Source: Coraliomargarita sp. CAG:312
GTDB lineage: Bacteria; Verrucomicrobiota; Verrucomicrobiia; Opitutales; Intestinicryptomonadaceae
Reading direction: 5' to 3'
Length of the DNA stretch: 7,464 nucleotides
NCBI GenBank assembly: GCA_000438015.1
Contig: FR901638.1
Location: forward strand, 72,241-79,704
This document shows, one piece after another, positions 1-6,125 of the stretch. The translations under genes and the position numbers were made by a program. Each line of letters opens with the position of its first letter. Within the stretch, counting starts at the first letter, position 1. Below the pieces are notes generated by a model. It had not been told where the DNA came from. It saw nothing but the letters and a program-made list of their open reading frames with translations, and did not search any database.

Positions 1-470
1 TAGAACAAGCCGCAAAAACTTTCAAGCTTCCGGCTTATAGGTTTTCAACCCCGATGACAGTCGGTTCAATAAAGTTCTATAACGACTCGAAAGCCACAAA
101 CGCCCACGCTGCAATAGCTGCGCTGGAAAGCCTGTCCGGGGTAAAAAAGCTGATATGGCTCGGCGGAGGCAAAGACAAATTTTGCGACCTGCAAGAACTG
201 ACATGCGCGGTAAAAAAATACGCATCGGGCGCAGTCTTAATAGGGCAAACCGCCGCGAAATTAAAAACGCTTTTGTCCGATATTGAATTGGGCGCGCATA
301 TATGCGAGTCCATGGACGAAGCCGTAAGATTATGCGCAGAACTCGGCGGAGAAAACTCAAGCGTGCTGTTTAGCCCCGGATTTTCCAGTTTCGGGATGTT
401 CAACGGCTACGCCGAACGCGGAAAATCTTTTGAAAACGCTGTTTTGTGTTTGAAGAATTTAAATAAATAG
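1..470 (+). CDS. murD: UDP-N-acetylmuramoyl-L-alanine--D-glutamate ligase, C-terminal part (5' end outside window)
   Basis: This is the C-terminal domain of MurD, the cytoplasmic ATP-dependent ligase that adds D-Glu to UDP-MurNAc-L-Ala. The reading frame is open from the window's first bases (first full codon at 3), so the ATG at 54 is internal: the codons before it already read as MurD (AAKTF-LPAYRF). The family signature NDSKATN is at 81-101, with the MurD Lys that contacts substrate. A GGGKDK motif (162-179) matches the usual GG-DK segment. The end carries SPGFSSFGMF (372-401) followed by YAERG and a Phe, the counterpart of the family's SPACASxDxF...RG..F. An oddity is Gly (393-395) where the family usually has Asp, and Phe where Cys is usual. 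The gene ends in TAG, 33 bases before the LysM gene. Identification is firm; the ATPase core is not in the window. Confidence 0.95.
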   Translation, partial: EQAAKTFKLPAYRFSTPMTVGSIKFYNDSKATNAHAAIAALESLSGVKKLIWLGGGKDKFCDLQELTCAVKKYASGAVLIGQTAAKLKTLLSDIELGAHICESMDEAVRLCAELGGENSSVLFSPGFSSFGMFNGYAERGKSFENAVLCLKNLNK

Positions 471-490
471 TAAAAATACCATTTAAAAAT

Positions 491-496
491 AAGGGA
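491..496 (+). promoter_or_regulatory. Ribosome binding site of the LysM lipoprotein gene
   Basis: AAGGGA lies 7 bases before the ATG at 504, a good purine-rich Shine-Dalgarno match and spacing. It is one of only two clear ones in the window and supports the chosen start. I see no convincing -35/-10 promoter in the 33-base gap after murD. Confidence 0.6.
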
Positions 497-503
497 CAGT
501 CAT

Positions 504-1706
504 ATGAAAAAATCCGTAGCAATCACAACCATAGTGGCGCTCCACGCCGCAGTTATCGGAATGCTTCTCATACAAGGATGCAGTTCGGAATCGACCGAAC
601 CCCAAGCGGGGTCGGCAAAGGCGACCGGCGAAGTCGTAAAGGAAATTTCCGCCGAACAACCTGAAGAAGCAATAGAGCCAAAGGAAATCATCTTGCCGGA
701 AGGCAGCATGGCTCTGCGCACAAACCCGACAAGACCCGTTGAAACGATATCCGACTCAAATGAAGTTGTCGTCCCCAACGAAAAAGCTCCCCAGGAAGAT
801 GTCAAAGCCCAACCTGAAAAAAATAATCAATTGAACGATTCCATCGCCCCGATGGAACCCAAATCGCCCGAAAAAGCTCCGGCGCTCACAACGCATACAG
901 TCGTAAAAGGAGAAACTCTGTCTGGAATCGCAAAAAAATACAATATTTCCCTTTCATCGCTTCTAAAGGCGAACGGATTGACACTGTCCAGCATAATAAA
1001 AATCGGACAGAAAATCGAGATTCCCTCTGCTACCGGCGAAATCATACCATCTGAATCGCAGCCACAAGAGGTCAAAAACGAATCCGTCCAAACGGAGGAA
1101 ACTGCGGTTTACACTGTTAAAAAAGGAGACTCGCTGTCCCGCATAGCCCACAGAAATTCGATGACTGTCGCGCAGTTGATGTCGATAAACAACCTTAAAA
1201 ACCACAACATAAGAATAGGCCAAAAACTCCACATCGTAAAATCCGCGAAATCTGCGCAAGCATCCGCGTCAACGGCAAATAAAACGGCAAAAGCCGAACC
1301 GCGCGACGGAGAAATAGCGCATAAAATCTCAAGCGGAGAAACTCTAGGAGCAATCGCCATAAGATACGGAACCACAGTTAGCGCAATCGCCGAAAGGAAC
1401 TCGATAGCAGATCCGCGCAAAATAAGGGCGGGACAGATAATTTACATAAAGGGAAAGAAAACTCAACCTGCTGCTGCTCCGGTTAAAACCCCTGCGGACT
1501 CAACGCCGGCTGCAACCGCAAACAAAGCAACCGAAACTCCTAAGTCTCCAGCAGAAGCTCCCATAAACGTCCAACCGGAAACCAAGCCATCTTCCCCCGC
1601 TGTAATTCCGGAACAACCGCTTAAGATAGAAGAATTAAAACCCGCTGCAGAACAGCCGGGGACTAACGCAAACACGGAAAGCAATCCTCCCGTCGTCGAA
1701 CTCTAA
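504..1706 (+). CDS. Triple-LysM peptidoglycan-binding lipoprotein (NlpD position, no peptidase domain)
   Basis: A 400-residue predicted lipoprotein. It has a basic start (MKK), a hydrophobic stretch at residues 5-23, and a lipobox-like LIQGC with Cys26 as the acylation site. Ser27 follows, and under the Gram-negative +2 rule this favours outer-membrane sorting. Residues 27-128 form a Glu/Pro/Lys-rich linker. Three LysM domains follow at about 131-174, 203-245 and 273-316, each with the GET/GDS-L--IA start and a G(Q)-I-I end. Residues 317-400 are a Pro/Ala/Thr/Glu-rich tail that looks disordered. LysM domains bind the glycan chains of peptidoglycan. No M23 (LytM) peptidase, amidase or other catalytic motif is visible, so the role is likely binding, anchoring or targeting. 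Its place between murD and ftsW matches nlpD of Chlamydia, but orthology is inferred. His14 in the hydrophobic core and Gln at lipobox -2 are slightly unusual. Domain call is firm; exact function unknown. Confidence 0.9.
   Translation: MKKSVAITTIVALHAAVIGMLLIQGCSSESTEPQAGSAKATGEVVKEISAEQPEEAIEPKEIILPEGSMALRTNPTRPVETISDSNEVVVPNEKAPQEDVKAQPEKNNQLNDSIAPMEPKSPEKAPALTTHTVVKGETLSGIAKKYNISLSSLLKANGLTLSSIIKIGQKIEIPSATGEIIPSESQPQEVKNESVQTEETAVYTVKKGDSLSRIAHRNSMTVAQLMSINNLKNHNIRIGQKLHIVKSAKSAQASASTANKTAKAEPRDGEIAHKISSGETLGAIAIRYGTTVSAIAERNSIADPRKIRAGQIIYIKGKKTQPAAAPVKTPADSTPAATANKATETPKSPAEAPINVQPETKPSSPAVIPEQPLKIEELKPAAEQPGTNANTESNPPVVEL
894..1451 (+). repeat. Three tandem LysM-domain coding units separated by linkers
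   Basis: The units lie at about 894-1025, 1110-1238 and 1320-1451. Their similarity is clear in protein (YTV/HTV-KGETL--IA...I-IGQ-I-I), but in DNA it is limited to short stretches such as GGAGAAACTCT at both the first and the third unit. The divergence suggests old duplications rather than a recently expanded repeat. Linkers of about 28 residues separate the domains. Confidence 0.8.
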
Positions 1707-1730
1707 ACGCTCTTTAATATTGGGGCGGCG

Positions 1731-2855
1731 ATGCGGAAATCCCAAAAAAATTCCTTTTTTGGAGCGTGGATAGCGGTAGTGCTTCCCGTATTGTTTCTAA
1801 GCGCGCTGGGATTGCTTATATTAATGAGCGCCGGCGCGAATAGAGCTGATCCGTATGCCATTGTCCGCAAGCAAACAATATGGCTTGGAGTAGCCTTTAT
1901 TGCCGGAATTTGCGCAACATTTGTAGATTTAAAACTTCTAAAACGCATTTCCATACCCTTGGCAATCGCAACTATTGCGCTTTTATTGCTGGTTCTTATC
2001 CCGCAAATTGGGAAAGAAGTCAACGGATCGCGCAGATGGCTTGAAATAGGGCCAATAGTCGCACAGCCAAGCGACATCGCAAAGTTCTCCCTCATCATTC
2101 TTTTGTCCTCGTATTTGCACGATAACCAGCGGAAAATTAAAGACGTTGCAAGGGGGTTGTTTGCGCCGCTGGCAATTGTGGGATGCTTCTGCGTGCCTAT
2201 TATATTTGAGCCAGACTATGGTACAACGGCTCTCTGCGGAGGAGTTGGACTGGTTCTTATTTTTCTGGCGGGCGCAAATATCAAATGGCTATTTTCAATG
2301 TTCATTGCTTTAGCCTCGGTCTTTTGCGCAATGGTGTATTTTAACCCCGTGCGCCTTCAGCGCGTGCTGAGCTTTTTGAACGTAGAAGAAACGAAATCAG
2401 ACGGGTCTTACCAACTGTACCAGGCAATTCTGGCATTCGGCAACGGAGGAATTTCAGGGGTTGGAATAGGACAAGGGAGGCAGCAGCTTTCCTTTTTGCC
2501 GGAAGCTCATACAGATTTTGTCTTTGCGATTGTCGGAGAAGAGCTTGGAATGGTCTGCACGTTTCTGGTCGTCGCCCTATTTTTGGCCCTATTTATAGCA
2601 GCTATTTACAATATTAGAAAAGCTCCAAACCTTTTTGAATTTTCGTTGGCGACAGGAGCAATGTTGATGATTGTATTGCAGGCTCTTTTCAATATGTGCG
2701 TAGTGACCGGACTTGTCCCTACCAAAGGAATATCGCTCCCATTTATAAGTTATGGAGGATCAAATTTGGTGGCAATGTTCGCGTTTACGGGGCTGCTCGT
2801 AAACTGCATCCGCGCGTGGAGCAAACCGACAACAATCAGAGTATCCGATTTATGA
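1731..2855 (+). CDS. ftsW: Septal peptidoglycan glycosyltransferase FtsW (SEDS family)
   Basis: A polytopic inner-membrane protein of 374 residues, normal for the family, with about ten hydrophobic segments. SEDS proteins polymerise lipid II into glycan strands; FtsW does so at the septum with its cognate class B PBP. Signatures present are NGSRRWLEIGP (98-108), QPSD--K (112-118; QPSE is usual), EPDYGT (160-165), YQ-YQAILAFGNGG-SGVGIG (227-247), LPEAHTDF with the predicted catalytic Asp262, and VTGLVPTKG-SLPF-SYGGS (325-344). These extended motifs favour FtsW over RodA, and the dcw context agrees. It starts 24 bases after the LysM gene. The leader has only a weak GGGG run, and the ATG at 1731 is chosen because it precedes the first membrane segment by about ten residues. 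Its stop overlaps the murG start as ATGA. Confidence 0.95.
   Translation: MRKSQKNSFFGAWIAVVLPVLFLSALGLLILMSAGANRADPYAIVRKQTIWLGVAFIAGICATFVDLKLLKRISIPLAIATIALLLLVLIPQIGKEVNGSRRWLEIGPIVAQPSDIAKFSLIILLSSYLHDNQRKIKDVARGLFAPLAIVGCFCVPIIFEPDYGTTALCGGVGLVLIFLAGANIKWLFSMFIALASVFCAMVYFNPVRLQRVLSFLNVEETKSDGSYQLYQAILAFGNGGISGVGIGQGRQQLSFLPEAHTDFVFAIVGEELGMVCTFLVVALFLALFIAAIYNIRKAPNLFEFSLATGAMLMIVLQALFNMCVVTGLVPTKGISLPFISYGGSNLVAMFAFTGLLVNCIRAWSKPTTIRVSDL
1742..1762 (+). repeat. Perfect 8-base inverted repeat inside the ftsW start region
   Basis: CCAAAAAA (1742-1749) and TTTTTTGG (1755-1762) are exact reverse complements around a 5-base loop, beginning 11 bases after the ftsW ATG. In RNA this would be a weak AU-rich hairpin close to the start codon. 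It also contains an A7 and a T6 run. It encodes residues around 4-11 of FtsW, so it may simply reflect the Lys/Phe codons there. Confidence 0.4.
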
Positions 2856-3949
2856 GCAAATTTATAATATCATGCGGCGGCACCGGCGGTCATTTGGCGC
2901 CGGGCATAGCAGTAGGACAGGCGCTAATAAACGCCGGCCACAGCGTAAGTTTTGTAATCAGCCAAAAGCAGGTTGACTCAAGGCTTATGAAAAAATATTC
3001 AGACCTGCACACAATCCGCGCCCCCGGGGTCGCATTTTCAATCAACCCAATAAAATTCGCCAAGTTCCTGCGCGAATTAGTAAAAGCTGTAAGATTCGGA
3101 ATGGATACTATAAAAAGCGGGAACTACGACGTTGTAATAAGCTTTGGTGGGTTTAACTCGCTAGGTTTTTCAATAGCCGCCGCAATGCTGGACAAACCGC
3201 TAATTCTCCATGAAGCCAACCGTAAACCCGGCAAAGCAACGCGATTTCTAGGCAGGTTTGCAAAACGCATTTACGTGCCTTACGGCGTAAAAATTCCTCG
3301 CAAAAAGTCGGGGCAAGTGAAATATGCCGGCTATCCCGTCCGCGATGAAATAAAAAAATTGCCGCCGAGAACCGCAAAGGAATTTTTTGGATTTTCCCCC
3401 AACGCAAATTTACTGCTTGTATTAGGAGGAAGCCAAGGAGCAGCCGCGCTAAACGAGTGGGTAAACAACAACTTTGAAAGGCTGGCCGCCGAAAATATAG
3501 ATGTCCTCTGTGTTTGCGGTCCGGGAAAGCACAAATTTGAAAACAAAAAAACCGTAGGTGGAGACGGCTCAATGCGCGAAATAAAATTTCTAGAGTTTTG
3601 CGACAATATGGCGGCGGCTATGTCGGCGGCGGAATTGTGCGTTGCCCGCGCCGGTGCCGGAACTATAGCAGAGCTTGCGCGTTGCAGAATCCCTTCAATA
3701 ATAGTCCCCTACCCGTTCGCCGCGGACAACCACCAGCTTGAAAACGCAAATTGTTTTGAAAAGCAAGGCGCATGCGTAGTTCTTCCGCAAAACGATCTCC
3801 ACAAATTATACGCGGAGGTTTTGAGGCTTATAAAAGATGAAAAGTTAAAAGCCACGATGCGCAAAAACCTAGAGCGCGTAGATGACTTGAACGACACATC
3901 AAAAATAGTTCGCGACCTAACAAATGTTGCCAGAGGGGATTTTGAGTAA
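2852..3949 (+). CDS. murG: UDP-N-acetylglucosamine--N-acetylmuramyl-(pentapeptide) pyrophosphoryl-undecaprenol GlcNAc transferase
   Basis: MurG (365 residues, GT28 family) adds GlcNAc to lipid I to make lipid II at the cytoplasmic face of the inner membrane. The ATG at 2852 is chosen because GGTGGH, the first glycine loop, then lies at residues 9-14 as in the family, and it forms an ATGA overlap with the ftsW stop. The same frame stays open upstream to 2696, but that stretch only shadows ftsW. Other motifs are GGF-S (99-103; usually GGY), HEAN--PG (120-127; usually HEQN), a GYPVR segment (160-164), GGSQGA--LN (192-201), ARAGAGTIAELA (265-276) for UDP-GlcNAc binding, and VPYPFAADNHQ-ENA (285-299). 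The two substitutions are mild, and the fold and donor-site residues look intact. No strong ribosome binding site precedes it, which fits translational coupling to ftsW. Confidence 0.96.
   Translation: MSKFIISCGGTGGHLAPGIAVGQALINAGHSVSFVISQKQVDSRLMKKYSDLHTIRAPGVAFSINPIKFAKFLRELVKAVRFGMDTIKSGNYDVVISFGGFNSLGFSIAAAMLDKPLILHEANRKPGKATRFLGRFAKRIYVPYGVKIPRKKSGQVKYAGYPVRDEIKKLPPRTAKEFFGFSPNANLLLVLGGSQGAAALNEWVNNNFERLAAENIDVLCVCGPGKHKFENKKTVGGDGSMREIKFLEFCDNMAAAMSAAELCVARAGAGTIAELARCRIPSIIVPYPFAADNHQLENANCFEKQGACVVLPQNDLHKLYAEVLRLIKDEKLKATMRKNLERVDDLNDTSKIVRDLTNVARGDFE
3932..3939 (+). promoter_or_regulatory. Ribosome binding site of murC
   Basis: AGAGGGGA lies 9 bases before the murC ATG at 3949, inside the last codons of murG. 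It supports that start even though murC overlaps the murG stop by one base (TAATG). Confidence 0.6.
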
Positions 3950-5220
3950 TGCGGGAAAATTTCTACATGGGGGGAGTTTGCGGAATGGGCATGGCTCCTC
4001 TAGCAGCATTTCTAAAGGAGGACGGCCGCGAAGTATTCGGTTTCGACGACACCCCTAATAGCGGAATAAAAGCTTCTCTAGAAAAACTCGGAATAGGCGT
4101 TTCAGATAAAATCGAGAGCGGAAGATTTTTCGATTTAATGGTAATAAGCTCCGCCCTGGCTAGGAGAAAAAACGAAATTCTAAAATTGTATCCGGATGCA
4201 AAAATTATCCGGCGCGGCGAATGCTGGGCAAAGCTGTGCGAGAACCGAAGATTGACGGCTGTCGTAGGAAGCCACGGCAAAAGCACCGTAAGCGCAATGA
4301 TCGCCCATGCATCCCTAAAATTAAATTTGGATTGCGGCTTTTTAATAGGGGCCGTTCCAAACGATTTCCCCATGCATAGGTATTGCCCGGAAGGCGAAAT
4401 AGTCGTTTCGGAGATAGACGAAAGCGACGGCACTATAGAAAATTTCCATCCTGAAGTCCTTGTTGCGCTAAATGCGGACCTTGACCACACCGACACTTAC
4501 GCAGACTACGCAAGATTGGAAGACATGTTTGCAAGGCTCTTCGCTAGGACAAAAAGAAAGATATTATACCCTGCTCGTGACAAAACCCTTGAGCGCATCG
4601 CCGGGAAATACGCCGCTCGCTCGCGCGCTGTAGAAACCCCGCAGGATTTTATGGGCGCAAATGCCGCAATGGCTCTAGCCGCGCTAGAGGAAACCTTTGG
4701 TAAAAAATTCTGCCCGTCTGTATTTGAATCCTACAAGGGGCTTTTGAGAAGGCAGGAAATATTGTGCGACGGCGCGGAAATCTTTGCAATGGCAGACTAC
4801 GCCCACCACCCAACCGAAATAAAATCGTTCATTGAATGGTTTTTGGGGAGGCATCCAGAAAATCCGTTGATATTTTTCCAGCCGCACAGATACACCAGAA
4901 CCCGCAGGTTCGCCAAAGACTTCGCAGAAATACTCTCGGAATTCTCCGAGCGCGCGACTGTAGCCCTTCTTCCTGTCTATCCAGCAAGCGAAACATACGA
5001 CGCCAACGGCTCTAGCCGCGCCATATTTGATTTGTGCCGCGAGGGAAGCATTATGCTTGTTAAACCAGAAGATTTCGGCAATATCATAGATGCGTTTAAA
5101 ACTAAAAACGCCGGCGCTAAAATAAACATGGCAATCGTCGGCGCGGGCGATTTCTATTTCGAGGCAAAAAATTATTTCTTAAAACAAAATGAAAAAGCAT
5201 CCAAAAATAGCCGTTTTTAG
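3949..5220 (+). CDS. murC: UDP-N-acetylmuramate--L-alanine ligase, compact form with shortened central domain
   Basis: MurC joins L-Ala to UDP-MurNAc with ATP, the first peptide-stem step, in the cytoplasm. The N-terminal domain has GGVCGMGM (8-15) and SSA (67-69). The central domain has the P-loop GSHGKST (107-113, Lys111), SEIDESDG (154-161) and N-D-DH-DTY (175-184, His180). The C-terminal domain has a conserved Arg (267/268), DYAHHPTE (283-290, Asp283) and the MurC-specific QPHRYTRT (311-318). At 423 residues it is short beside E. coli MurC (491). By my alignment from memory, about 40 residues are missing between His180 and residue 238, and PGxHNxxN is replaced by PQDFMGAN (231-238). One invariant Asn is therefore Met235, while the second remains as Asn238. 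MurC is preferred over Mpl because of QPHRYTRT and gene order. The reading frame is intact and looks functional. The last 10 residues overlap the ddl start. Confidence 0.92.
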   Translation: MRENFYMGGVCGMGMAPLAAFLKEDGREVFGFDDTPNSGIKASLEKLGIGVSDKIESGRFFDLMVISSALARRKNEILKLYPDAKIIRRGECWAKLCENRRLTAVVGSHGKSTVSAMIAHASLKLNLDCGFLIGAVPNDFPMHRYCPEGEIVVSEIDESDGTIENFHPEVLVALNADLDHTDTYADYARLEDMFARLFARTKRKILYPARDKTLERIAGKYAARSRAVETPQDFMGANAAMALAALEETFGKKFCPSVFESYKGLLRRQEILCDGAEIFAMADYAHHPTEIKSFIEWFLGRHPENPLIFFQPHRYTRTRRFAKDFAEILSEFSERATVALLPVYPASETYDANGSSRAIFDLCREGSIMLVKPEDFGNIIDAFKTKNAGAKINMAIVGAGDFYFEAKNYFLKQNEKASKNSRF

Positions 5221-6121
5221 CGGAGGGATATCTCCAGAACGGGACGTATCAATCGTAAGCGGAAAAAACGTCGCGGAAGCGCTTTCAAAGAACTTTGAAG
5301 TACGCTCGATCGTATTGGAAAAAAACGAGATTCCTCAGGGATTGTCGCCCGAAGACTACGTCATTTTTCCCGCAATGCACGGAGACTACGGGGAAGACGG
5401 AACAATGCAAGCCCAACTTGACGAAGCCGGATTTTCGTACGCCGGCTGCGGAAGCCTCTCCAGCAGAATTTGCATGGTAAAGCCGGCTGCGAAAGCATTG
5501 CTGAAATTTGCCGGAGTAAATGTCGCAAACTCGGTTGAATTTGAAGCAAAAAGCAAACCCGACTCCGACAGCTTGGCAAAATTATTCCCAAACGGCGCAA
5601 TAATAAAACCCGCTGACAAAGGAAGCAGCATAGGGCTTAAAATAGCGCGTACGCCCGGCGAGATGTCTGCAGCTCTGGAAAACCTAAAACCCGGATTTTG
5701 GATGGCGGAAGATTTCCGCAAGGGCAGAGAGTTCTCCGTGGGAGTCATTTACGGGAAAGCTGCCGGAATAGTCGAAATAAAGCCCGATGGAGGAGTTTAC
5801 GATTTTAAGCGCAAATATACGTCGGGGTCGACCGCGTACGAGTTTCCCGCAAAAATTTCAGAAACCGCGCGCGCCGCAATCTGCAAAGCTGCTGAAACTG
5901 CTTTTAAGGTTTGCGGATGCAGAGACTTCTGCAGAGTAGATTTCATAATGACCGACGAATCCGCTCCGGATTTTATAGTGCTTGAAATAAATACGCTCCC
6001 TGGAATGACACCTACAAGCCTTCTTCCCAAAAGCGCCAGTTGCATCGGGCTAGATTTTGAATCTCTCTGCGCAAAACTAGTAGAGGGCGCGATAGAAAGG
6101 TTCAACCAAAGAAACCCCTAG
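5189..6121 (+). CDS. ddl: D-alanine--D-alanine ligase
   Basis: Ddl makes the D-Ala-D-Ala dipeptide used by MurF; it is an ATP-grasp enzyme of the cytoplasm. The length, 310 residues, is normal (E. coli DdlB is 306). It has GGISPERDVS (12-21, Glu17), HGDYGEDG--Q (64-74), a conserved Lys98 for ATP, KPADKGSSIG (140-149), E-F--GREFSV (174-184), YDFKRKY (204-210), CRVDF (248-252) and LEINTLPGMTPTSLLP (265-280). Glu17, Ser147 and Tyr210 match the DdlB triad Glu15/Ser150/Tyr216. Tyr in the omega loop points to D-Ala-D-Ala rather than VanA-type D-Ala-D-Lac. The ATG at 5189 overlaps murC by 32 bases in the +1 frame. A later start would lose the N-terminal GG-S-E motif, so the overlap is real. No Shine-Dalgarno is near the start, so reinitiation from murC is likely. 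Confidence 0.96.
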   Translation: MKKHPKIAVFSGGISPERDVSIVSGKNVAEALSKNFEVRSIVLEKNEIPQGLSPEDYVIFPAMHGDYGEDGTMQAQLDEAGFSYAGCGSLSSRICMVKPAAKALLKFAGVNVANSVEFEAKSKPDSDSLAKLFPNGAIIKPADKGSSIGLKIARTPGEMSAALENLKPGFWMAEDFRKGREFSVGVIYGKAAGIVEIKPDGGVYDFKRKYTSGSTAYEFPAKISETARAAICKAAETAFKVCGCRDFCRVDFIMTDESAPDFIVLEINTLPGMTPTSLLPKSASCIGLDFESLCAKLVEGAIERFNQRNP

Positions 6122-6125
6122 TTGA

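Noticed and set aside
295..306. Perfect 12-base palindrome CGCATATATGCG inside murD
   Set aside because: A 12-base palindrome is expected one or two times by chance in a window this size, and it is in the middle of a coding region.
471..503. Promoter in the gap between murD and the LysM gene
   Set aside because: The gap is A/T-rich but I find no convincing spaced -35 and -10 pair; it is too short to support an independent promoter.
2696..2851. Upstream in-frame extension of murG
   Set aside because: The added 52 residues would only re-read ftsW in another frame, and GGTGGH sits at the normal distance from the ATG at 2852.
3963..4496. Long minus-strand open frame of 177 codons opposite murC
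   Set aside because: It lies fully inside a clear murC frame, has no recognisable domain and no ribosome binding site logic; it is a codon-bias shadow.
4935..4950. Six-base stem CTCGGA / TCCGAG with a 4-base loop in murC
   Set aside because: It is inside the coding region with no T run after it, so it is not a terminator; short stems of this kind arise by chance.
5183..5220. Programmed -1 frameshift giving a MurC-Ddl fusion
   Set aside because: ddl is in the +1 frame of murC, so -1 slippage would enter the wrong frame; no typical +1 site or stimulatory structure is visible.
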